Shown: piece after piece, positions 32,960 through 42,931 of the stretch
How positions within the stretch are numbered: the stretch's first letter is position 1
Layout of the letters: every line of letters begins with the position of its first letter
From: Ixodes scapularis
Taxonomy: Eukaryota; Arthropoda; Arachnida; Ixodida; Ixodidae
Reading direction: 5' to 3'
NCBI RefSeq assembly: GCF_016920785.2
Contig: NW_024609836.1
Coordinates: 12,740,018 to 12,804,017, forward strand
Length of the DNA stretch: 64,000 nt
Program-made: the position numbers and the translations under genes
The notes under the pieces: model-generated
Told to the model about the DNA's origin: nothing
The model's database searches: none
The model's input: only the letters and a program-made list of their open reading frames with translations

Positions 32960-34048
32960 TAGTGAGGGGCCAAACTTTTTGCAGAATCGAAAATTCGGTG
33001 CCGAATCTTAGGCCAAATTTTCGCCGATCTTTTTTAAATATTCGGTAACAATATTTTGTTGCCAAACCTAAAAGTTTATATTTTGTATTTCAGGCAAAAG
33101 AGGTTTAGGTTTCTTTTTTTTATTTATATGGACATTTATTACTAAATAAGGTAATATTCTGCAAGATAATTGTATAGGTGTCATTTTTGCAAGTTTACTG
33201 GCAATTTTACAGTGACTTTTTGCAGAAGTGGTGTGATACCGAGGTTGGGTAGTAGCGAAAACAGCACTATATAGCTCCAAAGAGCAGAACAATGCAATCC
33301 TTTGAACCCCCAGGGTTTTACCGACAACATGGCCGACAGGGCAGCTCGGCGCAAGTCACTTGGTATTAGCGGTTACAGGAGGCGCCCAATTTATGGGAGA
33401 GCACATGGAGATCGATGCAGCAAACACAGAGTTCACACTTTTCGAAACTAGTCTGTCGTGAGGTTCGTAAAGCACTAAACACTTTATCAAAGTTTTCATA
33501 ATTATGAATGCGTGTAAAAATTTTGAGAAGGCAATTTCCAAGGCCATGGCTTTTGAAACAGACGATTTTTTTACGCAGCGGAGATACTTTTTGGGTTGGC
33601 CGGAGCAGGTCACGTAAACGGTGCAACAATTTTTGTGCGCATTTTCTGAACAGCGTGAGAGACCGCCAATGCATATAACTGCTTCTGAACGATCGTCCTT
33701 TACTGTGCCACGTTGTCTGCTGCATAATGCTGCTCTGTCCATTTTTTTTTAAATTACGTTCTTATGTGGCTTGCAGCTTACCGCAAATTATTGTTATTCT
33801 TGAGGCAAAAAATACTGAAGAGAACCACACTCACAAAGGCTGACAAACACGCAGTTACCATGTCGTATACTCCACACCTTACTGTAACCGCTGGTAGTAC
33901 TACACTGCCCGATGGTAACCGCACGGCATCCATTTGCAATCCATGGTTCCGTCGCATCTCACGCGTGCGCAGACATTTGCCAAATTTTTAACGAATTTTC
34001 GGTTTGGCATATCTGAATCTGATGTTCGGCAGATTCGGTCCATCACTA
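32960..34048. mobile_element. hAT-type DNA element, 1,089 bp, with 8-bp target duplication
   Basis: Starts TAGTGAGGGGCC and ends GGTCCATCACTA (imperfect inverted ends). It is flanked on both sides by the exact 8-mer CTAGATAC (32952-32959 and 34049-34056). An 8-bp duplication is the hAT hallmark. On the minus strand at about 33350-33560 a scrap reads KIFTRIHNYENFDKVFSAL, resembling the start of hAT transposases (after the BED finger). It is therefore a decayed, internally deleted member. Subterminal CGAA-rich motifs (AAAATTCGGTGCCGAATC) repeat near both ends. Confidence 0.85.
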
Positions 34049-34056
34049 CTAGATAC

Positions 34057-36230
34057 AGACAGAGAGAAAGACTGGCCAAAACACGAGTGCCGACCAGATT
34101 ATGTTGCATGTAAATCCTAGTCAAGGTCCTTGTTCGCAGAGCCACATTGGCTGGGAAAACTCGTACACTACGCTGTTTAGGAACAAGGCTTGCTCTTGCT
34201 CCTTCAATGCACATACGAGTCACCCAGTAAATGAATAACTGACAATCCTTTCAGTGGTTAAAATCAAACCTTTTCGCCAAGGCACAAAGGAGAATGGTGG
34301 GGACATAGGCAAATGCTGAGCGTGCATGTCTTGGCATCTGCAACAGTTACTCTTGCACATGCCGTGTGTAAATGCACTTCCAGCATGCTCCTTGGTGCTT
34401 GGCAAAACTTCTACTGTCCGAACAAACCTGTGCATAATCATTCGGCTTTGGCTAAAACTATTTTTATTTGTTTCCTCAAAGGTCAGCAAGGCAAAATAGG
34501 TTGTATCTTTGTGAACCAGTGAATAATCGAGAAGAGACAATGTTGCAGATGGGAGAGGAAACCGTAGTGTAGACTGGAAAATATGTTTACCTAATAGTAA
34601 GTCTGAATGGTATTGAACTTGTGTTAAATGTTTGTGCTGTCATGCACAGTTGCCCAGGTTTGGCTTATACAGTTCCAGTCTACCTCCTCAATGAAAGCCC
34701 AATTTATTAAAAACCATCAGGAGAGCTGCTTTGCCAAGGTGTAGACTCTTCAAGATGTCTGTGGAAGCACATGAAAAGAAAAGTCATTGCAGTATTACGT
34801 GTGAGGGACATAAAAAAAATATGCAGAGAGCATGTATTTCAATACTCGTCTGTGGTGCATCGGAACACAAGGAGGGTCACACAAGCAATGGATAGCATAA
34901 AAAGCATGAGGAACGCACCATGACAAAGCAAGCAAGCACTGTCACTGGGCAAGATTAAAAGGGGCACAAGCATGTGGACGCATGCGGAGGGAGGGTAAGC
35001 AAATGCACAAGGCGCGCAAAGATCAAACTTGTAAGTTCTAGGCGCACATACGCATAGCTTACCTCTCGAAACCTTTGGCAGAGTGGGATGGAGAGTATGT
35101 CGCACCAGAGTCTGGCATGCTGCTGGGAGCAGGAAATATGCAGTTGTATGGCACCTCGCTGCTGCAGTAGGGGACGGCAGAGTTGAAAGTATCCAACGGT
35201 ACTGGCTCCTCCACGACCAGGGAGATTCATCTCGACAGTGCAGTCCCTCTGGATCCTTTCCTTGCAGGATGCAGCAGTCCAGCTGCTGAGACTAGGGCCT
35301 GCAAATAGCACTTTTATACTACAATGTTTTTCACAATGCCTGAATGATGCAATTTGGGCGATCGATAGTTTCTAACTGTTAGAAGAATGGAGAGTTGGGC
35401 GAATTGGTGGGAATTCATCGTAGGAAACAGCAAAAAACAGACGAGGACGTAGAAGAATCACATGGGACGAGCGCTGCGCTCGTCCCGTGTGGCTCGCGCA
35501 CTAGCCGTTCAGTGCGCGAGCCACTCCTGGGAACCGGCACGACAAGCACAGGCACATTACAGGGCGTCTCATTTGGATGGCCGGTTTCCACATTCGCTCG
35601 TTTCGCCGTGCTTTGGCAGCGCATACACGATCCAAGCTCGCGAACGAAGCGTGTTCTCAAGTATGAAGCTCGAACCGGCAGGCCGGGGGAAAAAGAATTC
35701 CTGCCGGTGGCTTGCGAGATGTGGCAGCTGTTTGAGAAAACAGAGCCGCGCATTCTGGTACAACCAAATAAACTGCACCACAGAACACGACGACAATGAG
35801 TGTGCAGGCGAGCTGGTGGATGCTGATCATGTTCGAAATTACCCGAGTTTGTGGTAAAAGAGAGAAAACCTAGGTCCTAGAAGAAAAAAAGATCGTGACG
35901 TTATTAGGCTTAGGTGGACATCGGCTCCATTCCGGTATGGGCAGCATTGCCTTTTGTGACCCTGTACGCTTCGGTAATCCACCCCACTGAGTACAAATAA
36001 AGCATTAGTATCCTTTTGATTCAGATAACGTCATGCTTGCAAACTTTCGCATTCTGTCGCCATCACTAGCGTCTCGGTGATATTCAGCTTTCTACGATGC
36101 GTAGTTCATTTACGCAGATCGTAAAACACGGTTCTCTACAAAACACCCTCAGTTTCGAAAACGTATGTCACGCAGACTGCTGCACAATGCGACGTTCATG
36201 AAATTCACAAAAATCACCAAAACCCTTACC
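34057..36230. other. No secure gene; exon-like segments on the minus strand
   Basis: A stretch at 35065-35291 is bounded on the minus strand by an acceptor (TATTTGCAG) and a donor (GAGAG|GTAAGC) and is open throughout. An open segment at 34220-34540 contains HRFVRTVEVLPS. Both lie downstream of, and in the same orientation as, the TNP2-like gene and might be its last exons, but I cannot align them convincingly. 35780-35850 carries a repeat also seen at 40950-40980 (GGCGA(A/G)CTGGTGG). Confidence 0.3.
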
Positions 36231-36586
36231 AGGACTTTTTCGCGGGTTCCTCGCTCGGTCCCGTCGGTGACGGGAAGCAGAAGCGTCGGCACAGCAGACT
36301 GATGGCGTCGATAACTACGGTCACCGCTGGCGAATGCCTCGAAGTTGTCCGCACAGAAACGAGGAATGTGGAGGAGGTCCTCGGTGGTCGTTTTCTTGCC
36401 TGGTGCAACGAAACCACTCGCGTCTTCGCGAACCTTGCTTCGAGAACGGGATGAAGTGGGAGCCTCGGGAAGAAAACCGGTAGACGACGGAGTTGAACTT
36501 GACGGAGCGACGCCGCCGCGTCGCCGCGCGGGCACATCACTCCCGCGTAACAAGGCAAGGAGAAAACATAGTTCGCTCGTTTTCAA
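36231..36586 (-). other. Putative exon ending at a splice donor, unknown product
   Basis: GC-rich minus-strand stretch open for about 115 codons with an ATG at 36586. It runs into CCTG|GTAAGG after 36231. The reading includes PSSSTPSSTGFLPEAPTSSR and LLHIPRFCADNFEAF and is Ser/Arg-rich. No family recognised and no partner exon found. It could be a first coding exon or a composition artefact. Confidence 0.25.
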
Positions 36587-36599
36587 TCAATAATAACTG

Positions 36600-36905
36600 T
36601 ATTACGTCACCTACATTCTAAGATTTGACATGTTCGTCAAAATATAATGTGCACGTCTCTAAAATGAGCAATATTAGTAACTTTCGGAATCTCCACGAAA
36701 TTAACAACTTTTATTGGTTGAATTTTATGGCGGTGGTGGGGACACAGGATGCACTCCCCAATAGGAAATAGTGCCTGCGTATTTCTTTTGTTGCGAGTTT
36801 ATTTCGGCGTCTTGCCGTCTAGAACTGGTCATTTTCATTGACTGAAGCCCAACAAACAATATGCTTCCAAAGCAAACTTCTCCAAAAAGCACTTGAGTGC
36901 CCCTT
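36600..36905 (-). repeat. Dispersed repeat family B, truncated copy inside the TNP2-like gene
   Basis: On the minus strand it begins CTTAAAGGGGCACTCAAGTG at about 36906-36887, the same end as the 14686 copy. It replaces coding sequence of the transposase after STFIFYRGKA. The distal limit is uncertain. Confidence 0.5.
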
Positions 36906-37163
36906 TAAGAAGCAAGCCTTTCCCCGATAAAAAATGAAGGTAGAGTGGGACCAGAAAGGGCCTAGCTGTTGCACACTCTTGGCTAGGTGGTGAAGTTGGT
37001 GAAGATTAAATGTCATAGCACTCATGCCATACAAAACTTGAGTCATCACCACAAACTCGGCCAGCAACTCTGAGGCCTTGGAAACGTCGCTCTCTTCTAC
37101 CGCGTCCTTCAAGAGCAGGTACACTCCACTCACGAGGAGACAAAAGTGGTCCAGATACTTTTT

Positions 37164-37915
37164 AGATGCGGAGCATCTCTTGCTCGGGTCTATGTCCCGC
37201 GGCGTCGTAGTCCGCACTCACACTACGCATGCGCAACTCTCCTCCTTCCCTCTCTCCAACAGCTGCGCGCTACTCTCTCCGCTCTCTCTCTCTACCAGCT
37301 GCGTGCACTTTGCGTGCGTTTGCTTCTACTCACACCGCGCCCGCATGCGCAACTGTCCTCCTCTGGTCTCCTCTCCTTCAAGCGTGAATATAAGCAGCGG
37401 TAGCGCGCTGCGCCAACGCTGCGCGCGTTCAGTTCACCGCTGTTGACTCCACTTCACTCCGTTCTTCCGATGAGGTGTGATGGAAGCAACAACGCTACGT
37501 CCACTGAAGACAAAGCTGCGCAGCGAAGGGCACACGACGCTGAGCGCGAACGCCTGAAGCGAGCGGCAGACCCTGAACTACGGCAACGAGAAGCGGCGTC
37601 CATTCGTCGACGTCGAGCGGCGGATGCTGAACTACGACAACGTGAAGCAGCGGCGGTTCGAGAACGTCGAGCAGCAGAACCTGAGGTTCGGGACCGTGAA
37701 GTTCAACGTAAACGTATGAAGCGAGCGGCGGAACCCGACCTTCGAGAACGGGAAGCCGCGTTGGTTCGTGAACGTCGAGCAGCAGAACCTGAGGTTCGGG
37801 ACCGTGAAGTTCAACAACGTTACTAATAACGTTACTAACACCGTTAATAACACCGTTAATAACGATCCGCGATTCTCCGCATCACCCCATGGTTCCCCTC
37901 GGGAAGATGGTGTAA
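37164..37915 (+). mobile_element. 752-bp insertion in the TNP2-like exon, flanked by T-runs
   Basis: Transposase coding sequence is contiguous in frame if this block is removed (ILPKK | YLDHFCLLV). The block starts AGATGCGGAGCATC, a short palindrome, and ends GAAGATGGTGTAA. It lies between T5 (37159-37163) and T7 (37916-37922), which suggests insertion into a T-run with a short T duplication. CTCCGCATC near 37876 is the inverse of GATGCGGAG at the left end. It carries an 18-residue-repeat ORF and a TTACTAA/CCGTTAATAA tandem repeat near 37820-37862. Class unknown. Confidence 0.6.
37470..37826 (+). CDS. Arg/Glu-rich 18-residue-repeat protein, unknown function
   Basis: 118-residue frame from ATG 37470 to a stop at 37826. 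After MRCDGSNNATSTEDKAAQRR it consists of about five 18-residue repeats of the form (K/R)RAA(D/E)PE(L/V)R(Q/D)RE(A/V), strongly charged and predicted to be helical. Similar REA...RRAADPELR tracts occur at the N-termini of some tick mobile-element and DNA-binding proteins, which would fit its carrier being an insertion. The tandem repeats at DNA level (54 bp) could also keep a frame open by chance. No catalytic domain. The 5' flank (37200-37440) is CT-rich and might be a promoter or 5' UTR. Confidence 0.4.
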   Translation: MRCDGSNNATSTEDKAAQRRAHDAERERLKRAADPELRQREAASIRRRRAADAELRQREAAAVRERRAAEPEVRDREVQRKRMKRAAEPDLREREAALVRERRAAEPEVRDREVQQRY

Positions 37916-39589
37916 TTTTTTTGGCAAGATACCTTCCAGGCACGGGATGGCGTAGTGAAGCAGCCACCACTTCCATTCACTCGCCTTCCAAAATGGCCTG
38001 TCCACCAGAGACCTGGGCAACCGGGTAAACCACTGGGGTGGAGTTAGCTGCAAGAGCCGCTTGTCAATGATTTCCACTGTCTTTGGGGTGCCAATGTAGC
38101 ACTCGAGCTGCGTGCAGGTGAGCCACTTCTCGCATATTTGCTTGGTGACACCCTCCAAGACACAGTGGAGATAGTCAGGGTTCGCACCCCAGACCAAGTC
38201 AGGTCCCGGGGCATTCATCAGCGGTGATGGCCCCTTTACTCCACGGGACGGTTCCCCTTTCTGCAGTGCTGCTGCTGCGTCCTTCCTTGAAGAGCGAACC
38301 GTCCTCTCTGGTGCCACCGCCCCATCCTCTTGCACTGGGTACCTCATGGAACCTGAAAAAGTAAAAAAATAAGAAAGAACTGGTTGGTGCAAAATGATGC
38401 TTTAAGCTTTACAATTAAGAATTATTCAGTTACTGAAGCTGAACAAAAGTGACCAAGATGAAGATTGAGCACTTTTGTCTGTTTCTCACTTTTTTATTCT
38501 TTCCTGTCTTGATTTTGTCATCACTTTCCAAATAAATTAGAATACTCACGAAACCGATTTCATCAGTTGAGAGCGTAAAATATGCAAGACTTGACAGCAC
38601 AGTTCCAAGATCAATGTGACGGTTCAAAAGCTGCTTACCATTCAGGAATGTCCCCTTCTGAAGGCACCAGGTGCATCCGTAATATCCATTAAACTGTTTC
38701 ATGTTCAGAACAGCAACCCTTGCTGGCGCATCGACGCAACAGCATACGATCTGTACCGTCGTGTTCACGACGTGACCGCCACTTTCCCATGTGATTGTCC
38801 CAATACGGTTGATCTCGTTGACGAACGGGTTTAGGCACATCACCATGTCGGGGTGGCCTGCACCAAACCACGTGCAGTGCTGCAAGCAGTACATTGCTCC
38901 AGCGTATGTGCACCGGCAGCTCATTGACTACGCACTGCAGGGGCCACAGTGATGATTTGTTTGAGTTAAAAACTCGTGCACCATCAGTATTCATAGTTAG
39001 TGTAATATCACAAAAGGAGCTTTTGGCAGTCTGCTTTTGATAGAGTGCTCCATCCGTCAGATCTCTCATGGTGTTGTCTGCTTTTTCGTTTTTCTTCTGG
39101 AGAGACCGGAACAGCTCTTGCGCGATACCTTCGTCGGCTAAGAGTACCTCTAGCTGCAGCTTCAGGTCGAGCGTTGTGAAGAAATTCCGTTGGGAGAAAT
39201 TTTTGGTAGGGACGACGGCTTGGCAGTTCGGACATGGCGTCCCATCTTGAGTCCCAGCAACAACATTGGTGCCGCACTCCTTGCAGAAGAAGTGGTGCTT
39301 AGTCATCCGCTCTTTAAGTTTGGGCCATATCTTCCGAAGCAAAAACTTTGATCCCGGAAGCACATCCTTGCCAAATAGGAAGTTCACAAGATTGAAGAGC
39401 CCTTCCATGTTCGACCAGTTCAGGCTCGCTGCAACGCCGTAACTAATGATGCCAATCATGGCATCCGCCGCAGACAACGTGGTAAAAACTTGTGCCGCAA
39501 AACTGTGAAATAAAATGTGCAAGGTCGCTGTCACTCGCGAGCTCGTCGTCCAGAGCGGTCGTGAATGCGGTATCGGCTCCGTTGTCATC

Positions 39590-39810
39590 GGCTCCTTCGC
39601 TGTGGGCTCCAGGGTCGCTTTCGGCGTAGTCGCTTACCCCATCGTCGTAGACTTGGTGGTTTTCGGCTGCGGGGTCGCCGCCATCGTCGTAGGCTTGGCG
39701 GTTGTCGTCTGCGGAGTCGCCGGCTCCATCATCGTAGGCTCGGTGATTGCCGGCAGCGGGGTTGGCGGCTCCATCGTCGTAAGCTCTGTGGTTGTCCGCT
39801 CCGTGAGTGT
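39590..39810 (-). repeat. In-frame acidic minisatellite in the TNP2-like exon 1
   Basis: About four units of ~48 bp encoding variants of ADDNHRAYDDGA; low-complexity, probably variable in copy number. Confidence 0.7.
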
Positions 39811-40048
39811 CGGATCCGCCGTCGCCGGCACGTTCTTGTGCTATTGATACAAACGCTGCGCTTGCGAGCGGCACGGCAGTGCTTGCTCTTTTCTTGCGAA
39901 GAAGTTCCGTTGTTCTCGGTATCCGGTATTCAGCGCCAGGTTCCAGGTACTTTTTGCGTTTGCATGCGTGGGCACTGTGGCGTGAACTAGAAGGATCTGT
40001 AGCATCGAAGGAGCAACCCGCCACGGAACCGCCCGAATCGTCCGCCAT

Positions 40049-40445
40049 TTTTCTCGTTGTTGATAAAAGTGGCTACAAGAATGGATTTCGTTGGCTATTA
40101 GCCCTGTCACCTTTGTACTTGGTGCCCTAACTGCTGGCGTTCGTTCTTGCAGCTGCGAGTTAATTGGTGGCCGCAGCGTGGCATTTAAAACATTAGCAAA
40201 ATTCGTTAATAAGTATTATAATACAAATCGTATTTACAATTATTTCGTACCAGCACATGACTTCTCGGGATTGTAGTTGTCGCACTGGTGGCGCCGCAGC
40301 GGCAGCATGTCCTTCAAAAGTCCAAAGTGACAGCAGTTCTTAATACCCCGACCCTAAACATTGCGAAGTAACACGTGCGTCGGAGGTATCTTGTATTATG
40401 AGTCTCGCAGTGTTTAGCGTTACGTCCGTACTAGTTTGCGGAAAC
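40049..40445. promoter_or_regulatory. Shared upstream region of the divergent TNP2-like and BEN genes
   Basis: 397 bp between the ATG of the minus-strand transposase gene (40048) and the first ATG of the plus-strand BEN gene (40446). No strong TATA box is visible at a convincing distance. A bidirectional promoter is inferred from layout alone. Confidence 0.35.
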
Positions 40446-40971
40446 ATGCATGCGTACGTCCGGTTTCAGGACGACGACGCGAAGGTCGTTGTTCCATGCA
40501 GCGACATAAAGAATTTTAGCCCAGCTGGGCTTACAGACTTCAACGCCAACCGTTGGTACGACGTGTGGTGGGAGGACGCCAGTCAATCTGGCTATTTTTC
40601 TAGCTCAAGTCATAAAGATATATGGTAAGTATCAACTCCTGTCTTAATGTGCTGTGCATTTGTAGCGTCTAGAATACCTGTTCTGTTCGCGGTTGCGACG
40701 AGCTTTCCTTCTCAACGACCCTGTGAGGTTGCTGTAGATTTGGTAGCAAAAAAAAAAAAGGAAAACAAATATATATATATATGGAGCGGGTATATTGCCG
40801 GCAGCCGGCATTATATTTTCCTCGATAGCTTGGCTGCGTAGACATAGAAAAAAAAGAATGCTGGCAGCAAACCCGTGCAGCTCGGGGGGAAAAACAGCCG
40901 GCAGTAATTCTTTTTCTGTCTGTAAAATCATAAAAAAACAGCGAGTGGGCAGGCGAACTGGTGGCTGTTGA

Positions 40972-41089
40972 TCATGATGTAGGAAAACCAAGACTGTGGA
41001 AAAAGCAGGGAAACTTGGTCGAAGAAGAAAGACAGGAAAAGACCAAGTTTCCCTGCTTTTATCACAGTCTCGGGTTTTCTACATCATGA
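40972..41089. repeat. Long near-perfect hairpin, 49-bp arms, 20-bp loop
   Basis: Left arm 40972-41020 (TCATGATGTAGGAAAACC ... GCAGGGAAACTTGGTC) is matched by 41041-41089 (GACCAAGTTTCCCTGC ... GGTTTTCTACATCATGA) with a few mismatches. It lies in intron 1 of the BEN gene. Sequence left of it (GGCGAACTGGTGG...TGATCATG) recurs at 35800-35830, so it is probably the end or whole of a short foldback MITE. Confidence 0.8.
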
Positions 41090-42240
41090 TGTAAAATAAT
41101 GCCAGCTGCAGTCAGTCTTACTGGGAGTGCACAGAGAAAAATGCCGGCTAATTTGGATAGGTTTTAATAAAAAAAATGTTTCTGTTTGTACTACATTTTA
41201 ATTGCCTCAATTATGTTTAAATGTAGAGGGATCACAGAGATCAGGGACATCGAAATAGCAAATATTCATCAATGTGCATATTTTATCAGTGTCGCTTTTC
41301 ACTTCTAATTCAAGTTTGTGTTTGTTATTTTAATCTGACAAGTGAAATACACACAATATGTTTTGGCTTATATCATGTGGCAGCATCTTGCTGCCCGTCT
41401 AGTTGTATTTCGTTTAGACATTAGTAAACCTGTTGAGGTAATTAAAGCATATATACCAAGGAATACTTTCGTTTTTCAGAACCCAACCAAATAAATATAA
41501 TTGACCGCAGCGGGCATGCCGAGTTCCGATACTTGTCTTGCACAAGACATCATACGGCACTGTACCAGCCACCATTACTCTGTACCATTCCCATGCCCGT
41601 GCCTTCTGTAGCCTACATTTTGCACCATCGAATTTATTCGTCTCGACAAAGCCTGGAGAGAAGAAAAATTTGATGGTCCCAAGTGTCTGGTGCAGAAGGT
41701 ATGGGCACTAGGCCATGGTCCGAAGCAGTGGCAGCTTACGTGACGTCAATGCAAGCCATGTATAGGTATACTGTTCCAGGAGCCGGAACAGTATCGCATA
41801 CAAAAATAAGCATGTATGATATTCGCTTGATTGGAATTTTTTCCCTGGTCTGCTGTGCTGCCTCTCGTTTGCATTCATTTTTAAAACAGTTAACCCCTGC
41901 ACTCCTCCCCACTCTATGGTGGGGAAGTTTTTCAAGGTTACCTGATTATGAGTTTAAGAAATAAAACCATAGGGAAATTGCAGTATACTACAATTGTAAC
42001 TTTTCGTCCGTTCAAAGTTTTCCGATAGCGACACTTAGTTAAAATCAAAGCCTATAAATCGCACATCATTTAGGGTGCATATTCAGAGTAGAATATACGT
42101 AACCTGTAGACAATACATTGTTAACTAAATTGTTTAAATCAAATTGCCAGTTTATCAGATATTGCATTAAAATATAAACTTCCATTTTCTCCTTTTTCGT
42201 TTCGCAATGCTTGCATCTGAACGCCCGATTTACTTTACAG
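41090..42240. other. Intron 1 remainder of BEN gene; no further feature
   Basis: AT-rich intronic DNA ending in a good acceptor (TTTACTTTACAG) at 42240. A missing small exon here could explain why exons 1 and 2 do not join in frame, but none is evident. Confidence 0.4.
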
Positions 42241-42855
42241 AAACAGAGATGCAGGCTAGGGAAGGCACGAAAGGAAGGAAACGAATTCCAATTCACAAAC
42301 AACCATCAGACGAAGAGTCATCATCCAGCAGTGAAGAGATGCCTTAGGTATGTATTTTGAACTTAGGCTGATATAGCTGGCTGATAGCCACAGGAGTACG
42401 TAGTTTATTTTTGCCAATATGAATGTATCAGGAAGGTCCTTAGTCCTCGCAAAGACTTGTGAATTTCCTCAAATACTTGACAGCTGTTTATACTCAAGCA
42501 TAACATCAGCATGTATGCCCATTCTCCTCTGCTGCCTTGTGATCTCACATGCAAAACGACATTGACAGTGCTGAGCGTAGTTCAACTTAGCTCGGCATGT
42601 GTCCTTAAACAAGTGTCCAAGCAGTGGTAGGGTTATACACACACGACGCTGTCTGAGGGACGCCAACATCAATTTTTTCACGTACGCGAGAATATAAGGC
42701 GGCAAAGCAAAGAGGAGAGGGCATGCGGAAGCTCGTTGATGTTATTCTGGAGTATAAACAGTCCTTTACTCTCATATAGAAGCAAACATTATATGTGACA
42801 TGTACCTTGATCTGTTAAAACTTGTTGTTGGCCTAGTTGGTTCATGATGCAGTAC

Positions 42856-42914
42856 AGAGGTTTTTTGCGCGACACAGGGGACAATTACAAGCGAGTAGAC
42901 ACGGACAAGCGCAA
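42856..42914 (+). repeat. Left inverted terminal segment of the Penelope-like element
   Basis: 59 bp; contains GACACAGGGGACAATTACAA and GCGAGTAGACACGGACAAGC. Confidence 0.85.
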
Positions 42915-42931
42915 TCCTGGGTCTCCTGGTT

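Larger units (their letters stand above)
36906..40048 (-). pseudogene. TNP2-like (EnSpm/CACTA-related) transposase gene, interrupted
   Basis: Exon 1 runs from ATG 40048 to a donor at 38550 (TTTC|GTGAGT). Exon 2 runs from 38353 (after TTTTTCAG) to 37916 and, beyond an insertion, from 37163 to 36906. The reading gives MADDSGGSVAGCSF, acidic repeats, LNWSNMEGLFNLVN, a CKEC...CPNC zinc-like site and LTMNTDGARVFNSNKSSLWP. It continues with FNGYYGCTWCLQKG, WGANPDYLHCVLEGVTK, RPFWKASEWKWWLLHYAIP and MTFNLHQLHHLAKSV. This is the motif order of animal TNP2-type transposase-domain proteins (NTDG, GCxWC, LHxVLxGV, WKASEWR). Defects: frameshifts near 39510 and 38870, a 752-bp insertion in exon 2, and loss of the 3' part at a repeat. 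It diverges from the BEN gene across about 400 bp. Confidence 0.72.

Noticed and set aside
35065..35291. Open minus-strand segment between AG and GT, possibly a TNP2-like exon
   Set aside because: Splice-like borders only; the translation does not align convincingly with the family, so it is noted under the anonymous region rather than called.
36149..36586. 146-codon frame as a complete gene
   Set aside because: A strong internal splice donor at 36231 and no recognisable domain; retained only as a low-confidence exon.
42803..42914. Hammerhead ribozyme in Penelope-like ends
   Set aside because: Some Penelope-like elements carry one, but I could not find a CUGANGA...GAAA core near either end.
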